A DNA stretch of 51,690 nucleotides from an uncultured Paracoccaceae bacterium (GTDB lineage: Bacteria > Pseudomonadota > Alphaproteobacteria > Rhodobacterales > Rhodobacteraceae): contig CALICM010000058.1 of the NCBI GenBank assembly GCA_938049225.1, positions 1 through 51,690 of the forward strand. The letters are read 5' to 3'. This document shows, in pieces, positions 37,047 through 46,588 of the stretch (the stretch's first letter is position 1; every line of letters starts with the position of its first letter). The notes under the pieces are model-generated. The model saw nothing but the letters and a program-made list of their open reading frames with translations, was not told the DNA's origin and ran no database searches. The position numbers were made by a program, and so were the translations under genes.

Positions 37047-37416
37047 TGCGGCTACGGGTGCTTTACAAGCCCCAAACATGGACCCCGTCCGGCGGGTGAT
37101 TTGCTTGTCCAGACTCGACACGCCAATTGATCCACCGTCCATCGGCGGTCTCGTCGCTTGCAACGGGCGAGATATGACGTCTAATCGGCGGATCAAACGC
37201 CACGTGTGCGCCTTTGGCGGCACCATGAATCCGAAAAATACTATTTACAAAATATCGCCCGACCAATTTAACCTGCATTGGTGCTGGCGCCAGAAGCGAT
37301 CGTGGAAACTCAACAAATCATTTGCGGTCGGCTTCGGATTAGCGCTAAACAAGGTCATCCCAGTTCGACTATTCGATGCTGGTATTTTTTAGCAAAACAA
37401 CTGACGGGACAGATGT
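37047..37416. other. Intergenic region hisG to H-NS gene
   Basis: About 370 bases with no convincing gene. It becomes AT-richer towards the H-NS gene, as expected for its promoter region. A 104-codon plus-strand frame (37078-37392) has no ribosome binding site and no recognisable motif and is not called. Confidence 0.5.
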
Positions 37417-37758
37417 ATGGGAATCGATCTCAATCGACTTACTCTTGTGGAACTTAGAAAACTGGCGGGGAGCGTTGAAAAGGCGATTGTCACGGCAGAA
37501 GCAAAACAACGCAAGAATGCGCGTGCGGCGGTAGAGAAAGTCGCGAAGGAATACGGCGTTTCCATCAACGAGCTTCTCTCGCAGGAAGAGCCAAAGCCCA
37601 AGCGTAGAAAGAAGGCCGCTTCGAGCAAGAAGCCCGCTGCACCGAAATATCACAATCCGTCGGATCCGACGCAAACCTGGACAGGAAAGGGCCGTCGACC
37701 GAAGTGGTACCTTGAGGCGATTGCCGCGGGGAAATCAGAGACAGAGCTTTTGATATAG
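37417..37758 (+). CDS. H-NS family nucleoid-associated protein (HvrA-like)
   Basis: A 113-residue DNA-binding protein. Residues 1-50 form the helical oligomerisation domain; a Lys/Pro-rich linker (KPKRRKKAASSKKPAAPK) leads to YHNPSDPTQTWTGKGRRPKW, the H-NS-type AT-hook-like DNA-binding motif. Family members silence AT-rich foreign DNA; in Rhodobacter HvrA regulates photosynthesis and nitrogen genes. Stands alone; ATG 37413 is in another frame. Confidence 0.92.
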   Translation: MGIDLNRLTLVELRKLAGSVEKAIVTAEAKQRKNARAAVEKVAKEYGVSINELLSQEEPKPKRRKKAASSKKPAAPKYHNPSDPTQTWTGKGRRPKWYLEAIAAGKSETELLI

Positions 37759-38068
37759 GAATAAACTCCCGTATTGATCTTGCTGAAACTCGGCGATCTA
37801 TAGAGCTTTGAAACTGTAGCGTGTCTTTCGTGTCTCGGAAACTCTCGCCGATAGTCCTTGATACCGTCTCCCTATAGTGCGCTCATCGCTAGGTTTTTTC
37901 CGTGTCGCATGAGCGGAATTTCACTGGGTCGATGTGGTGGTGCAGGCTGGCAAAGTGCCGCGGTTTGGCGCGCGCCCCGTGTTCGGGCTGCGCCCGCCAC
38001 CGGCCCGCCCGCCAAACCGATTGGCGGGGTAGGGGTCTAGCGGTGGAGGATTGGACGTTGGCTTGGCC
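37759..38068. other. Intergenic region behind the H-NS gene
   Basis: About 310 bases between two convergent genes. I see no gene; several GC-rich stretches (around 37960-38030) could form hairpins but none is a clear terminator. Confidence 0.4.
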
Positions 38069-38818
38069 TCAAAGGGCTTTTTGCAAACGGTTTAGTTTCA
38101 GTTTTCGAGACAGATGCGGCAAGGCGCAATCGATGAGCAGCAAAGTGCCGAAGTGCGTTTCGCTTTGAAAACACTCCGCGAAATCTGAGAAGTCGAAATC
38201 ACTCAGACCGGTTGTTAATCCTCCCCCAACAGCAAGCCAATATTCTGCGTAATCATGAGTACAGGCTTCGATTTTCGGTTCTTTCCTTCGGATGGCATCG
38301 AGACATTGGCTGCGCAGATCGTCGATAAGCCAACTCGCTGAGCCGGTAATGCTAATCGCACCAAGTCGAAACGGGGTTTCGTAGGATTTGTGGGCCCTGT
38401 CGAGTTCCACTGTAAGTCCAGGGCAAATATGAATTGATCCAATACTGTGAGGCGGTTCCCGTTTTAAACGGCCCCTTAGAGCCTTGGCCGCATGTCTTGG
38501 GTCGACGTCCAGGGATAGTTTTAGGCTAACGAAACATGATCCTTCATGGCCCCCGGGGTTCACGCTTTCAATAGCATTTTTGAGCGTTTGAATAATCCGT
38601 GGCTCGACCGTTTCCAGCGCGATTTCGCCTCCCGGCGTGCTCACTGTCTTCACGAGTCTGGTCGCTTCCACAGCGATATTTTCGCCTATGCTGAAATCGG
38701 GAAACCTTTTTGGCCCAAGGGATTCGTACATCACCTCACCAAAATCAAGTGAGTGAAGGAAAATTTGAGTACCACGCTCGAGAATATCGCTCGGGAGGGT
38801 CGCCACACATTCGGTCAA
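38069..38818 (-). CDS. Hypothetical protein, possible PD-(D/E)xK-like fold
   Basis: A 249-residue protein I do not recognise. FPDFSIGENIAVEATRLVKT (residues 39-58) resembles the PD...ExK/T core of nuclease-like folds, but the Lys is replaced by Thr and no partner confirms this. The start is uncertain: TTG 38818, GTG 38806 or ATG 38731; the first lies three bases after the rpoD stop. Base composition is less GC-rich than the neighbours, suggesting a transferred gene inserted behind rpoD. Confidence 0.6.
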   Translation of the reverse strand: MTECVATLPSDILERGTQIFLHSLDFGEVMYESLGPKRFPDFSIGENIAVEATRLVKTVSTPGGEIALETVEPRIIQTLKNAIESVNPGGHEGSCFVSLKLSLDVDPRHAAKALRGRLKREPPHSIGSIHICPGLTVELDRAHKSYETPFRLGAISITGSASWLIDDLRSQCLDAIRRKEPKIEACTHDYAEYWLAVGGGLTTGLSDFDFSDFAECFQSETHFGTLLLIDCALPHLSRKLKLNRLQKAL

Positions 38819-38821
38819 TGT

Positions 38822-40858
38822 CTATTGATCCAAGAAACTCCGCAGTTTCCGGCTCCGACTGGGGTGCTTGAGCTTCCGCAGCGCTTTCGCCTCGATCTGG
38901 CGGATGCGTTCGCGGGTGACCGAGAACTGTTGGCCAACCTCTTCCAACGTGTGGTCGGTGTTCATGCCGATGCCGAAGCGCATGCGCAAGACACGCTCTT
39001 CGCGCGGTGTCAGCGAGGCCAGCACACGGGTCGTGGTCTCTTTGAGGTTGCCTTGGATGGCTGAATCGAGCGGTAGGACGGCGTTTTTGTCCTCGATGAA
39101 ATCGCCGAGCTGACTGTCCTCCTCGTCGCCGATGGGCGTTTCCAGCGAGATGGGCTCCTTGGCGATCTTCATCACCTTGCGGACCTTTTCCAGCGGCATT
39201 TGCAGCTTTTCGGCCAGTTCTTCTGGCGTCGGCTCGCGGCCGATCTCGTGCAGCATTTGGCGGCCGGTGCGCACCAGTTTGTTGATCGTTTCGATCATAT
39301 GCACGGGAATACGGATCGTGCGTGCCTGGTCGGCGATCGAGCGGGTGATCGCCTGGCGGATCCACCAGGTGGCATAGGTCGAAAACTTGTAGCCGCGGCG
39401 GTATTCGAATTTATCGACGGCTTTCATCAGGCCGATGTTGCCCTCTTGGATCAGATCTAAGAATTGCAGACCGCGGTTGGTGTATTTCTTTGCGATGGAA
39501 ATCACCAAGCGCAGGTTTGCCTCGACCATTTCCTTCTTGGCGAGGCGCGCTTCCTTCTCGCCCTTTTGGACCTGGCTGACGATGCGGCGGAACTCGCCGA
39601 TGTCGACGCCGACGTATTGCCCCACCTCGGCCATTTCGCCCCGGATTTCCTGGACGGCGGGCCGATGCTTGTCGGTCAACACATCCCAACCGCGCCCGGA
39701 CAAGGCCGAGACCCGTTCAAGCCAGCCTGGCTCAAGTTCGTTCCCGCGGTATTCGTCCACGAATTCCTTGCGGTTGATCCGTGCGGCGTCGGCCAGTTTG
39801 ACGATGGCACCGTCCAGACTCATGATCTTACGGTTGATGCCGTAAAGCTGATCGACCAGCGCTTCGATCCGGTTGTTATGCAGGTGCAATTCATTGACCA
39901 AAAGCACAATCTCGGACCGTAGGCGCTGGTAGTCCCGTTCTTGGTTGGCGCTGAAGCTCTCGTCGTGACTCATGGCCGCCGACATACGGCTGTCTTGCAT
40001 CTCGGACAGTTTGGTGTAATCGGCGGCAATCCGGTCGAGGGTTTCCAGAACCTGTGGCTTGAGCTGCGCCTCCATCGCGGCAAGGGATAGGTTCGCCTGT
40101 TCCTCTTCCTCGTCCAAATCATCGTCGGTGCTGGTCTCGCCTGCGCCCTCGCCCCCGCTGTCTTCGCCTTCGGCGGCCTCAGCGGTTGGTTTGGGGGTGG
40201 GTTCGGCGGGTTTTTCCGCAGCCGGGGCCGCTGCTGCCGCGGCGGTGTCGACGACGGGCGCCACCTCGCCATCTTCGTCCATCGCAGCACCGAAAGTGGT
40301 CTCAAGGTCGATCACATCGCGCAGCATGATCGCCTCTTCCAGCAATTCGTCACGCCAGATCGTAATCGCTTGGAAGGTCAGCGGGCTTTCGCACAGCCCC
40401 GAGATCATCGTGTTGCGTCCGGCCTCGATCCGCTTGGCGATGGCGATCTCGCCCTCGCGGCTCAGCAACTCGACCGAGCCCATCTCGCGCAGATACATGC
40501 GCACCGGATCATCGGTCCGGTCCAGGTTTTCCGAACTGGTGGTGGTGGTCGCCAACTCGCGCGAGGATGATGTGCTGTCGATCACCGCGGGCGTGCCGGA
40601 ACTCCCCTCTTCCTCGGCGTCTTCGGCCTCGATCACATTGATGCCCATCTCGGACAGCATCGCCATGACGTCTTCGATTTGTTCCGAGTTGACCTGGTCG
40701 GCAGGCATCACCTCATTCAACTCGTCATAGGTGATGTAACCCCGCTGTTTGGCCTGGGCGATCATCTTTTTGACGGCGGCCTGGCTCATGTCCAGCATAG
40801 GGCCGGACATGTCCTGAGGTTCGTCGGCTTTTCCCTGGTCGTTGTCTTTGGCAGCCAT
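38822..40858 (-). CDS. rpoD: RNA polymerase primary sigma factor (sigma-70)
   Basis: Housekeeping sigma factor, 678 residues. Region 1.1 covers about residues 25-70; an acidic, Ala/Pro/Glu-rich insertion lies near 200-240, as in other alphaproteobacteria. Core: [40 protein letters not shown] (regions 2.3-2.4), the region 3 helix and [16 protein letters not shown] with [20 protein letters not shown] (4.2). AAGGAGCACTTG directly precedes the ATG at 40858. It follows dnaG on the same strand, the conserved macromolecular synthesis order. Confidence 0.97.
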   Translation of the reverse strand: MAAKDNDQGKADEPQDMSGPMLDMSQAAVKKMIAQAKQRGYITYDELNEVMPADQVNSEQIEDVMAMLSEMGINVIEAEDAEEEGSSGTPAVIDSTSSSRELATTTTSSENLDRTDDPVRMYLREMGSVELLSREGEIAIAKRIEAGRNTMISGLCESPLTFQAITIWRDELLEEAIMLRDVIDLETTFGAAMDEDGEVAPVVDTAAAAAAPAAEKPAEPTPKPTAEAAEGEDSGGEGAGETSTDDDLDEEEEQANLSLAAMEAQLKPQVLETLDRIAADYTKLSEMQDSRMSAAMSHDESFSANQERDYQRLRSEIVLLVNELHLHNNRIEALVDQLYGINRKIMSLDGAIVKLADAARINRKEFVDEYRGNELEPGWLERVSALSGRGWDVLTDKHRPAVQEIRGEMAEVGQYVGVDIGEFRRIVSQVQKGEKEARLAKKEMVEANLRLVISIAKKYTNRGLQFLDLIQEGNIGLMKAVDKFEYRRGYKFSTYATWWIRQAITRSIADQARTIRIPVHMIETINKLVRTGRQMLHEIGREPTPEELAEKLQMPLEKVRKVMKIAKEPISLETPIGDEEDSQLGDFIEDKNAVLPLDSAIQGNLKETTTRVLASLTPREERVLRMRFGIGMNTDHTLEEVGQQFSVTRERIRQIEAKALRKLKHPSRSRKLRSFLDQ

Positions 40859-40891
40859 CAAGTGCTCCTTCAGCGAACCATGTTTGGGGGT

Positions 40892-40955
40892 GATTCGCGT
40901 TCTGTGGGCGTTGGGTGAAATCTCTCGTACGAATCACTGATTCGCAATGTGATTC
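40892..40955 (-). promoter_or_regulatory. Cluster of GANTC (CcrM) sites before rpoD
   Basis: Four GANTC sites in 64 bases: 40892-40896, 40931-40935, 40939-40943 and 40951-40955. The middle two form a 15-base palindrome CGAATCACTGATTCG (40930-40944). The cluster lies in the dnaG-rpoD gap. GANTC is the CcrM methylation target in alphaproteobacteria. Confidence 0.5.
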
Positions 40956-42931
40956 TATTTCTTCTTCCTTAACCAAATCTGCGCGTCGATCATCTTTTGT
41001 AAATGATCGACCAAATCCTGGTGGGTGTCGCTGGTTGCATCCTCGCCTGTCACATGCCCACGCAGGCTGATTTGGTGCGCCGCTGTCGCTTGTTGCAAGC
41101 GCCAAGTCAAGCCCTCGTCCGCGACACCCGTCATCTCGGCCTCAGCATCGCGCAACTCGGCGCGCATGCCGTCGGCGGCGCGCTGTTTGGCGATCTCTTC
41201 GCGTACGGCGATCAGGGCTTGGTCCAGCGGTGCATCTGGTGCGAGATGACGATTATCACGCAACTGCGCGATCCGTGCGAGCGGCGCGAAAGCCTCACTT
41301 TGGGCCAAGGCGGTCAGGCGATCAGGCAAGGGGATGGATTCGGAGGCTGTGTTCATTGTTAGCCCATGTAAGTTGCCAGCGATGACTTGCAACAGCTGCT
41401 GGCGCAAACTGTCTAAGTCTTTGCATAGAAAACTCAGTTCTTCCAACTCAGCCTCGACTGTTTCGGCGACAGCCGCGTGGTTGAGGCAGCCCAGCAGGAT
41501 GGCACTTTCGCGCACCCTGGCCGCCAAAGCCTCGTCGCCCGAGGTCTGGGCGAGCAGGGAATTTTTCAGTGATGGCGTGGGCATCGCGGGCGGAGTGGCG
41601 CGAGATTTCGTGGGACTGACCCAGGCGCGATTCTGTTGGCGCGGGGCGGGGCGGAACAGTTGGTTGCGGTGATCGCGGATCGCATCGCGGTAGTGGGATT
41701 TGATCACCGGATCGGTGATTTTGTTGAGCGCGGTGCGCAGCCGCGCGTCCAGTGCCGCGCGGCGTTCGGGGCTGTCAAAGACGTGGCCTTCGGTTTCGCG
41801 TTGCCAAAGCAGGGCGACCATTGGCACGGCTTTATCCAAGGCCGCCTGCATCGCGGCGGCGCCTTGCGTGCGAATCAGATCATCGGGGTCCTGGCCTTGG
41901 GGCATCATGCAAAACCGCAGACCTTTGCCCGCTTCGAGCAACGGCAAGGCGTTGTCGATCACGCGCATCGCGGCGCGCAGACCGGCCGTATCCCCGTCCA
42001 GCGCGATCACCGGTTCGGCCGCGATGCGCCACATCAGATGCAGTTGGTCTTGTGTAACGGCCGTGCCCAAAGGTGCGACCGCGTGATCAAAGCCGACCTG
42101 CGCCAGAGCGATCACATCCATATACCCCTCGGCCACGATCAGCGCTTGGGCCTTGCCGGCTGCTTGGCGGGCCGGGCCGATGTTGTAAAGCGCGCGGCCT
42201 TTGTCGAAGAGCGGGGTTTCAGGCGAATTGAGGTATTTGGCCTTGGCGTTTGGATCCATCGCCCGGCCGCCAAAAGCAATGGCACGCCCGCGTGCGTCAC
42301 GGATCGGGAACATAATGCGCCCGCGAAAGCGGTCGAAGGCCGCCCCGCCGTCATCAGGCTTGATCGCAAGGCCCGCGGCGACAATATCCGCTTCGGGCAC
42401 GTCCTTGTCGCGCAGATGTTGGGTCATCGCATTGCGGCTGTCGGGCGCGAAGCCGATCTCGAACTGTTTGCGCGTGCCCTCGCGCATGCCGCGGCGGTCC
42501 AGGTAGTCGCGCGCGGGCACCGCCGCGGCGGTGGCGAGTTGCAGACGGGCGAATTGCACCGCCATCTCCATCACCTCTGCCAGGCCCGCGCGCTGGGCGG
42601 CCTTGGCGGCGGCGGCGGGGTCTTGGGCGGGCATTTGCATTCCGGCCTCGCGGGCCAACAGCTCGACCGCGTCCATGAAACCCATGTTCTCGGTCTCGCG
42701 CACGAAGCCTAAGGCGTCGCCTTTCGCGTGGCAGCCGAAGCAATAGTAGAACCCTTTGGTGTCATCGACATGGAACGAAGCGGTTTTTTCCTGGTGGAAC
42801 GGGCAGGGGGCCCAATAGTCGCCCTTCCCGGGGTTCGACTTGCGGCTGTCCCAGGTGACCTTGCGCCCGGCGACCTGAGCGATCGACGTGCGGCTGCGTA
42901 ACTCGTCAAGGAAGCCGGGGGGCAATGCCAT
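40955..42931 (-). CDS. dnaG: DNA primase
   Basis: RNA primer synthesis at the replication fork, 658 residues. The zinc-binding domain is CPFHQEKTASFHVDD...YYCFGC (CHC2 type), followed by the catalytic TOPRIM region with LIVAEGYMDVIALAQVG and ALDGDTAGLRAA, and a less conserved helicase-binding C terminus. ATG 42931 gives the family start (LPPGFLDELRSRTSIAQV), though no strong ribosome binding site is seen. Upstream of rpoD in the same direction. Confidence 0.97.
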   Translation of the reverse strand: MALPPGFLDELRSRTSIAQVAGRKVTWDSRKSNPGKGDYWAPCPFHQEKTASFHVDDTKGFYYCFGCHAKGDALGFVRETENMGFMDAVELLAREAGMQMPAQDPAAAAKAAQRAGLAEVMEMAVQFARLQLATAAAVPARDYLDRRGMREGTRKQFEIGFAPDSRNAMTQHLRDKDVPEADIVAAGLAIKPDDGGAAFDRFRGRIMFPIRDARGRAIAFGGRAMDPNAKAKYLNSPETPLFDKGRALYNIGPARQAAGKAQALIVAEGYMDVIALAQVGFDHAVAPLGTAVTQDQLHLMWRIAAEPVIALDGDTAGLRAAMRVIDNALPLLEAGKGLRFCMMPQGQDPDDLIRTQGAAAMQAALDKAVPMVALLWQRETEGHVFDSPERRAALDARLRTALNKITDPVIKSHYRDAIRDHRNQLFRPAPRQQNRAWVSPTKSRATPPAMPTPSLKNSLLAQTSGDEALAARVRESAILLGCLNHAAVAETVEAELEELSFLCKDLDSLRQQLLQVIAGNLHGLTMNTASESIPLPDRLTALAQSEAFAPLARIAQLRDNRHLAPDAPLDQALIAVREEIAKQRAADGMRAELRDAEAEMTGVADEGLTWRLQQATAAHQISLRGHVTGEDATSDTHQDLVDHLQKMIDAQIWLRKKK

Positions 42932-43109
42932 GGGGGATGATATCGTGCGTCGTGCTGTAAGAGCAAGCAAGCGGAGGCCCATGCTGGGCCAAGTTTATCC
43001 TCCCCAATCCCGCAAAAACGGAATTGGGGCCCGTGGTGCCTGTGTGCAGGTTTGTGAGAATGGCGGCATGCAGGAGATTTTGGTGCGCTGGGTGGGGTGA
43101 TCCGCTTTT

Positions 43110-43877
43110 CTAGCGCGTCTGTTCGTGGGCATAGCGCAGCTGTGCTGTCTCTTCGTTGCGGGTCAGGCGCACCTGTTCGCGCATTTCTTTTTCGATAAAG
43201 CCAATATGCGCCTCTACCGCCGCGCGGGCGGCGGCCGGGTCGCGGGCCATAAGGGCGTCGTGGATCGCACGATGCTGGTTTAGCAGGTCGCGGCGGGTGG
43301 TGCGCAGGCCAAACAGGGTTTGACGGTTATAAAAGACCCCCTCACGCAGCATTTCGAACATCGAGCGCATCATGTGCAGCATGACGACATTGTGCGAGGC
43401 CTCGACGATGGCCATGTGGAAATCCGCGTCCAGCGCGGCCTCTTCCTTCGGGGAGCGCTTTTCGTGGGCAGCTTCCATCTTGGTGAAGATGGTGTTGATT
43501 ACTTTGAGGTCGGTATCGCTGGCCTGCTTCGCGGCGCGCTCGGCGGCGAGGCCTTCGAGGTCGCGGCGGAACGACAGATAGTCGAACAGCGCCTCGGTAT
43601 GGGTGGAGAAGAGCCGCACCAGCGGCGGGGCGAAGGCGGAGCCGAGGACGTCCGCCACATAGGCCCCGGCCCCGGGGCGGGTCTCGATCAAACCCTCGGT
43701 CTCTAACTCTGCCAGGGCTTCGCGCAGTGAGGGGCGGGATACGTCGAGTTGTGTGGCGAGGTCGCGTTCAGACGGGAAACGCTCGCCCGGGCGCAGGATG
43801 CCCCGCAGGATCAGGCTTTCGACCTGTCGCTGAATTGCCCCGGCAATGCGCTCGGGCTCGATTTTCTGAAAGGTCAT
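43110..43877 (-). CDS. GntR-family regulator, FCD (FadR/PdhR) subfamily
   Basis: A 255-residue transcriptional regulator. Winged helix: RGILRPGERFPSERDLATQLDVSRPSLREAL, then a wing with GLIETRPGAGAYV. The FCD effector domain has DADFHMAIVEASHN with metal-ligand Asp/His and ends with AHIGFIEKEM. Relatives sense lactate, pyruvate or other carboxylates; effector and target genes are unknown here. GGAGCGCGGC precedes the ATG. An operator-like dyad overlaps its leader, suggesting autoregulation. Confidence 0.92.
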   Translation of the reverse strand: MTFQKIEPERIAGAIQRQVESLILRGILRPGERFPSERDLATQLDVSRPSLREALAELETEGLIETRPGAGAYVADVLGSAFAPPLVRLFSTHTEALFDYLSFRRDLEGLAAERAAKQASDTDLKVINTIFTKMEAAHEKRSPKEEAALDADFHMAIVEASHNVVMLHMMRSMFEMLREGVFYNRQTLFGLRTTRRDLLNQHRAIHDALMARDPAAARAAVEAHIGFIEKEMREQVRLTRNEETAQLRYAHEQTR

Positions 43878-43885
43878 GCCGCGCT

Positions 43886-43916
43886 CCGGTCAGAATTGGT
43901 CAAATAATATGACCGG
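43886..43916. promoter_or_regulatory. Operator-like dyad before the GntR gene
   Basis: CCGGTCA (43886-43892) and TGACCGG (43910-43916) are perfect inverted repeats, with a third half-site TTGGTCA between them (43896-43902). TGGTC-type half-sites suit FadR/PdhR-like regulators. The left arm overlaps the region of the ribosome binding site. Confidence 0.55.
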
Positions 43917-43954
43917 AGCACGACTAAGTGCAAGCGTGTTGGTCCGTACGGGTG

Positions 43955-44596
43955 TCAGCCGTTGGGGGTGATCACAATCTCGACCCGACGGTTGGCCTGG
44001 CGGCCCCGCGCATTGGCATTTGTATCGATCGGCTGATCCTCGCCGACACCGCAGGCTTGGATGCGGCCACCGCTGGTTCCGGCTTGAACCAGGATGTTGC
44101 GCACTGCGTTGGCCCTGCGATTTGACAGTTGTTGGTTATACTGGCGCGTGCCGGTGTTATCGGTATGGCCGATAACCTGCACGGTTGTGTTGGGATAATC
44201 CTGGAGGCTGCGCGAGATGGCGACAATGTTCTGCCGCGAGTTTTGGTTCACCACGGCGCTGTCGATCGGGAACAGGATGCCCTCGGGCAGAACGACCAGC
44301 AATTGCGAGCCGTTGTTGACGATCCGTGCGCCCGAGCCGCCCAGATCACGCCGCAACTGTTTCTCCTGCTCGTCCAGGGCGTTGCCCACGACCGCGCCGA
44401 TGGTGCCGCCGACGACGGTGCCGATCACGGTGGACCGGGTGTCATTGCCGATCGCCTGACCAGCCAGCGCGCCAATGCCAGCACCCAGCACCGCGCCAGC
44501 GCCGGTGTTATTGACGGTGCCATCGGGGTCGGTACAGGCGGTCAGCCCGAGCGCGGAGGCGGCGATCAGGGTGAGGGTGAGTTTTGTGCTTGGCAT
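43955..44596 (-). CDS. OmpA-family outer membrane lipoprotein with glycine zipper
   Basis: A 213-residue lipoprotein: signal peptide with lipobox LGLTAC (Cys21), then a glycine-zipper segment GAGAVLGAGIGALAGQAIG repeated as a second Gly-rich helix, then an OmpA C-terminal domain with VIGHTDNTGTRQYNQQLSNR and ARGRQANRRVEIVITPNG, which binds peptidoglycan. AAAGGATCC precedes the ATG at 44596. Similar to YiaD/PAL-type proteins that tie the outer membrane to the cell wall. Confidence 0.93.
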   Translation of the reverse strand: MPSTKLTLTLIAASALGLTACTDPDGTVNNTGAGAVLGAGIGALAGQAIGNDTRSTVIGTVVGGTIGAVVGNALDEQEKQLRRDLGGSGARIVNNGSQLLVVLPEGILFPIDSAVVNQNSRQNIVAISRSLQDYPNTTVQVIGHTDNTGTRQYNQQLSNRRANAVRNILVQAGTSGGRIQACGVGEDQPIDTNANARGRQANRRVEIVITPNG

Positions 44597-44915
44597 GAGA
44601 GGGATCCTTTGGACCGTTGTTTGACGATACTGAACTCTGGATTGGGGGGGAAGTTCAAGGATCATCACGAAACCTCGCGCAAACTTGCCCAAAACGGCAC
44701 ATTTCCTACGGATCATTTCAGGGGCCCATGCCGCGAAGCCGGGGATGGGCTCACCGTGAAAAGTCATTCAACTATATGATATTGTTTGCGAAAGGAACGC
44801 GCGCAATGGGTTGGTGCGTATTATTAAAGTTCGTCGGGCCGTCGCGCGGCTGACGCAGGCCGCAAACCCCTTTAAGCTGTATTTCGATCGTAAGCCGAAA
44901 TGGGGGGAGTTTGAT

Positions 44916-45485
44916 ATGGGCGCGACGCCACCAGTCTGTGAATTCAACTGGCCTGCCGCCGACTTTGTTCTTCCGGCAACCGATGGCCGGTCTTATGCGC
45001 TGAGCGATATCGCGGGAGAGAATGGGACGGTGGTGATGTTCATCTGCAACCATTGTCCTTATGTGCTGGGTGTGCTCGACCGGCTGATCGCGGATACGGT
45101 GACCTTGCAGGGGATGGGGATCGGCGTGGCGGCGATTTGTTCGAACGATGCGGTAGCCTATCCTGCGGATAGTTTCGAGAACATGCGCAGAATGGCCGAG
45201 GATCGTTCGTTTCCCTTCCCCTACCTGCATGACGAAAACCAGGCGGTTGCCCGCGCTTATGGGGCGGCCTGCACGCCGGATTTCTTTGGCTTTGACCGGG
45301 GGTTGGGTCTGCAATACCGGGGACGGCTGGACGCGGCCCGGTTTGGCGCGTCGGCCGAGGGGGTGCGGCGGGATCTGGTCGAGGCGATGACCCAAGTGGC
45401 CGAGACAGGGCAGGGACCCAAGACACAAGTGCCGTCGATGGGGTGTTCGATTAAGTGGAAGATGGGCTATAGCGCTTCGCCTTAA
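44916..45485 (+). CDS. Thioredoxin-like (AhpC/TSA fold) protein
   Basis: A 189-residue thioredoxin-fold protein. FVLPATDGRSYALSDIAGEN is the AhpC/TSA N-terminal block and VVMFICNHCPYVLGVLDRL carries the redox CxxC (CNHC); ACTPDFFGFDRGLGLQYRGR ends the fold. No signal peptide is seen, so a cytoplasmic role is likely. ATG 44916 after GGGGGGAG is chosen; the frame runs upstream to 44811. Confidence 0.9.
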   Translation: MGATPPVCEFNWPAADFVLPATDGRSYALSDIAGENGTVVMFICNHCPYVLGVLDRLIADTVTLQGMGIGVAAICSNDAVAYPADSFENMRRMAEDRSFPFPYLHDENQAVARAYGAACTPDFFGFDRGLGLQYRGRLDAARFGASAEGVRRDLVEAMTQVAETGQGPKTQVPSMGCSIKWKMGYSASP

Positions 45486-45492
45486 ATTTGAA

Positions 45493-45537
45493 TCACCTAA
45501 CGCTGCCTGAAATCATAGATTTCAACGCGTTAGGTGA
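45493..45537. repeat. Perfect nested inverted repeat
   Basis: TCACCTAACGC (45493-45503) pairs with GCGTTAGGTGA (45527-45537), and inside it TGAAATC (45508-45514) with GATTTCA (45518-45524), loop ATA. It begins eight bases after the thioredoxin-like gene and could terminate it, but without a T tract; it may be a small mobile palindrome. Confidence 0.7.
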
Positions 45538-45599
45538 CGAGATATGTCTCAAGGTAAAGGCGAAACGCTTTAGGTTTCACTGATTGGAACGCAAGCTTT

Positions 45600-46205
45600 A
45601 CCAATACCACGCGCACGACAAGGGCTTGCTCCATGCTCGGACAAAATCGCGAAGAGATCTTGCATGCGCCAACGCATGTTTCTTATCTGAAGTCTGACAA
45701 AATTGCAGCTTGAAATGCGAACTCAGCAGCCTCCGGCAAACCCGGCGAAGTTCAATTTCCGGCGTACAGTAATTGCCCAAGGCCTCTTTCAGGGCTTCGA
45801 CGCAGAAATCCGCATTGATGCTATTTGATTGCGCCATGCCAAAACCCTGCGGCTGTACCAATCAATGATGGCGAAGAGGGAAAGAAAGCCTCGTCGTATG
45901 GGGATACGCGGCCTCACTGGGGCCACGGTTCCTCAAAGTCATTTTCCAGCGACAAGCTGACCGATCTTCGCATGCAGCGATTTGACGTTGATCTCGGGCT
46001 CTTTTGACGCCTTGGGCTTACCATCGAAAACGTCCGTCATGCCGTCGAGAAGTTGGTCCTTTCGAAGTTGGTCCTTTCATTGCTTGATCTGGGTCGGGTG
46101 CACGCCGTATTTTCCGGAAAGCTCCGCCAGCCTCATCTCATCACGGATTGCTTCAAGCGCAACCTTGGCTTTGAATTCAGGAGAATGGTGCGTTCGTTTC
46201 TTCAT
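45600..46205 (-). pseudogene. Decayed IS3-family transposase (orfA and part of orfB)
   Basis: Minus-strand remnant of an IS3-family element. The orfA part starts at ATG 46205 ([20 protein letters not shown]), is interrupted by TGA (46079-46077) where a Trp codon is expected, contains a 15-base tandem duplication (46049-46063 and 46064-46078) and ends near 45945. The orfB part keeps RRGFLSLFAIIDWYSRRVLAW, a frameshift, then NSINADFCVEALKEALGNY and CTPEI; the first part and the rest of the DDE domain are deleted. It cannot be active. Confidence 0.82.
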
Positions 46206-46588
46206 TCTGGATCACTTATTTCGTCATGCACTCCACCTTAACAACTGGTCCGAATTTCCGCGACCACTTCTTCAAAGAAAAACAACGTCCTGCTGGACGA
46301 CCATCGTAGGGGAGAAATTATCAAGCCTTGAAGCCAGACAAAACCGCAGCCCCAAGCACCAACTCAACAGTCCACCCCAAAAGGATTCACTTTCCCGATT
46401 GCGCTAACTTTGGGGATTTGCTAGGTGTCCGCATGCTGTTTTGGAAAGCGTTTCTATGCCCTAAGGCAGATGTGAAGTCGATGGCTGAGAAGAGCAAACC
46501 AAAGTACCTTCTGAAATGGCGTCTTGCGAGTGAAGACGTTTTGAATCCATAAAGACGAAAGTTCGTGTAAGCGGCAGAAAGTTGTGAG
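46206..46588. other. Intergenic debris between IS remnant and tRNA region
   Basis: About 380 bases without a supported gene. It probably includes the decayed outer end of the IS3 element. Short frames on both strands have no ribosome binding site or motif. Confidence 0.4.

Noticed and set aside
37078-37392. 104-codon plus-strand frame upstream of the H-NS gene
   Set aside because: No ribosome binding site, no motif and uneven composition; more likely leader DNA.
46328-46552. 74-codon plus-strand frame before the tRNA fragment
   Set aside because: No ribosome binding site or recognisable domain, in a region of decayed DNA.
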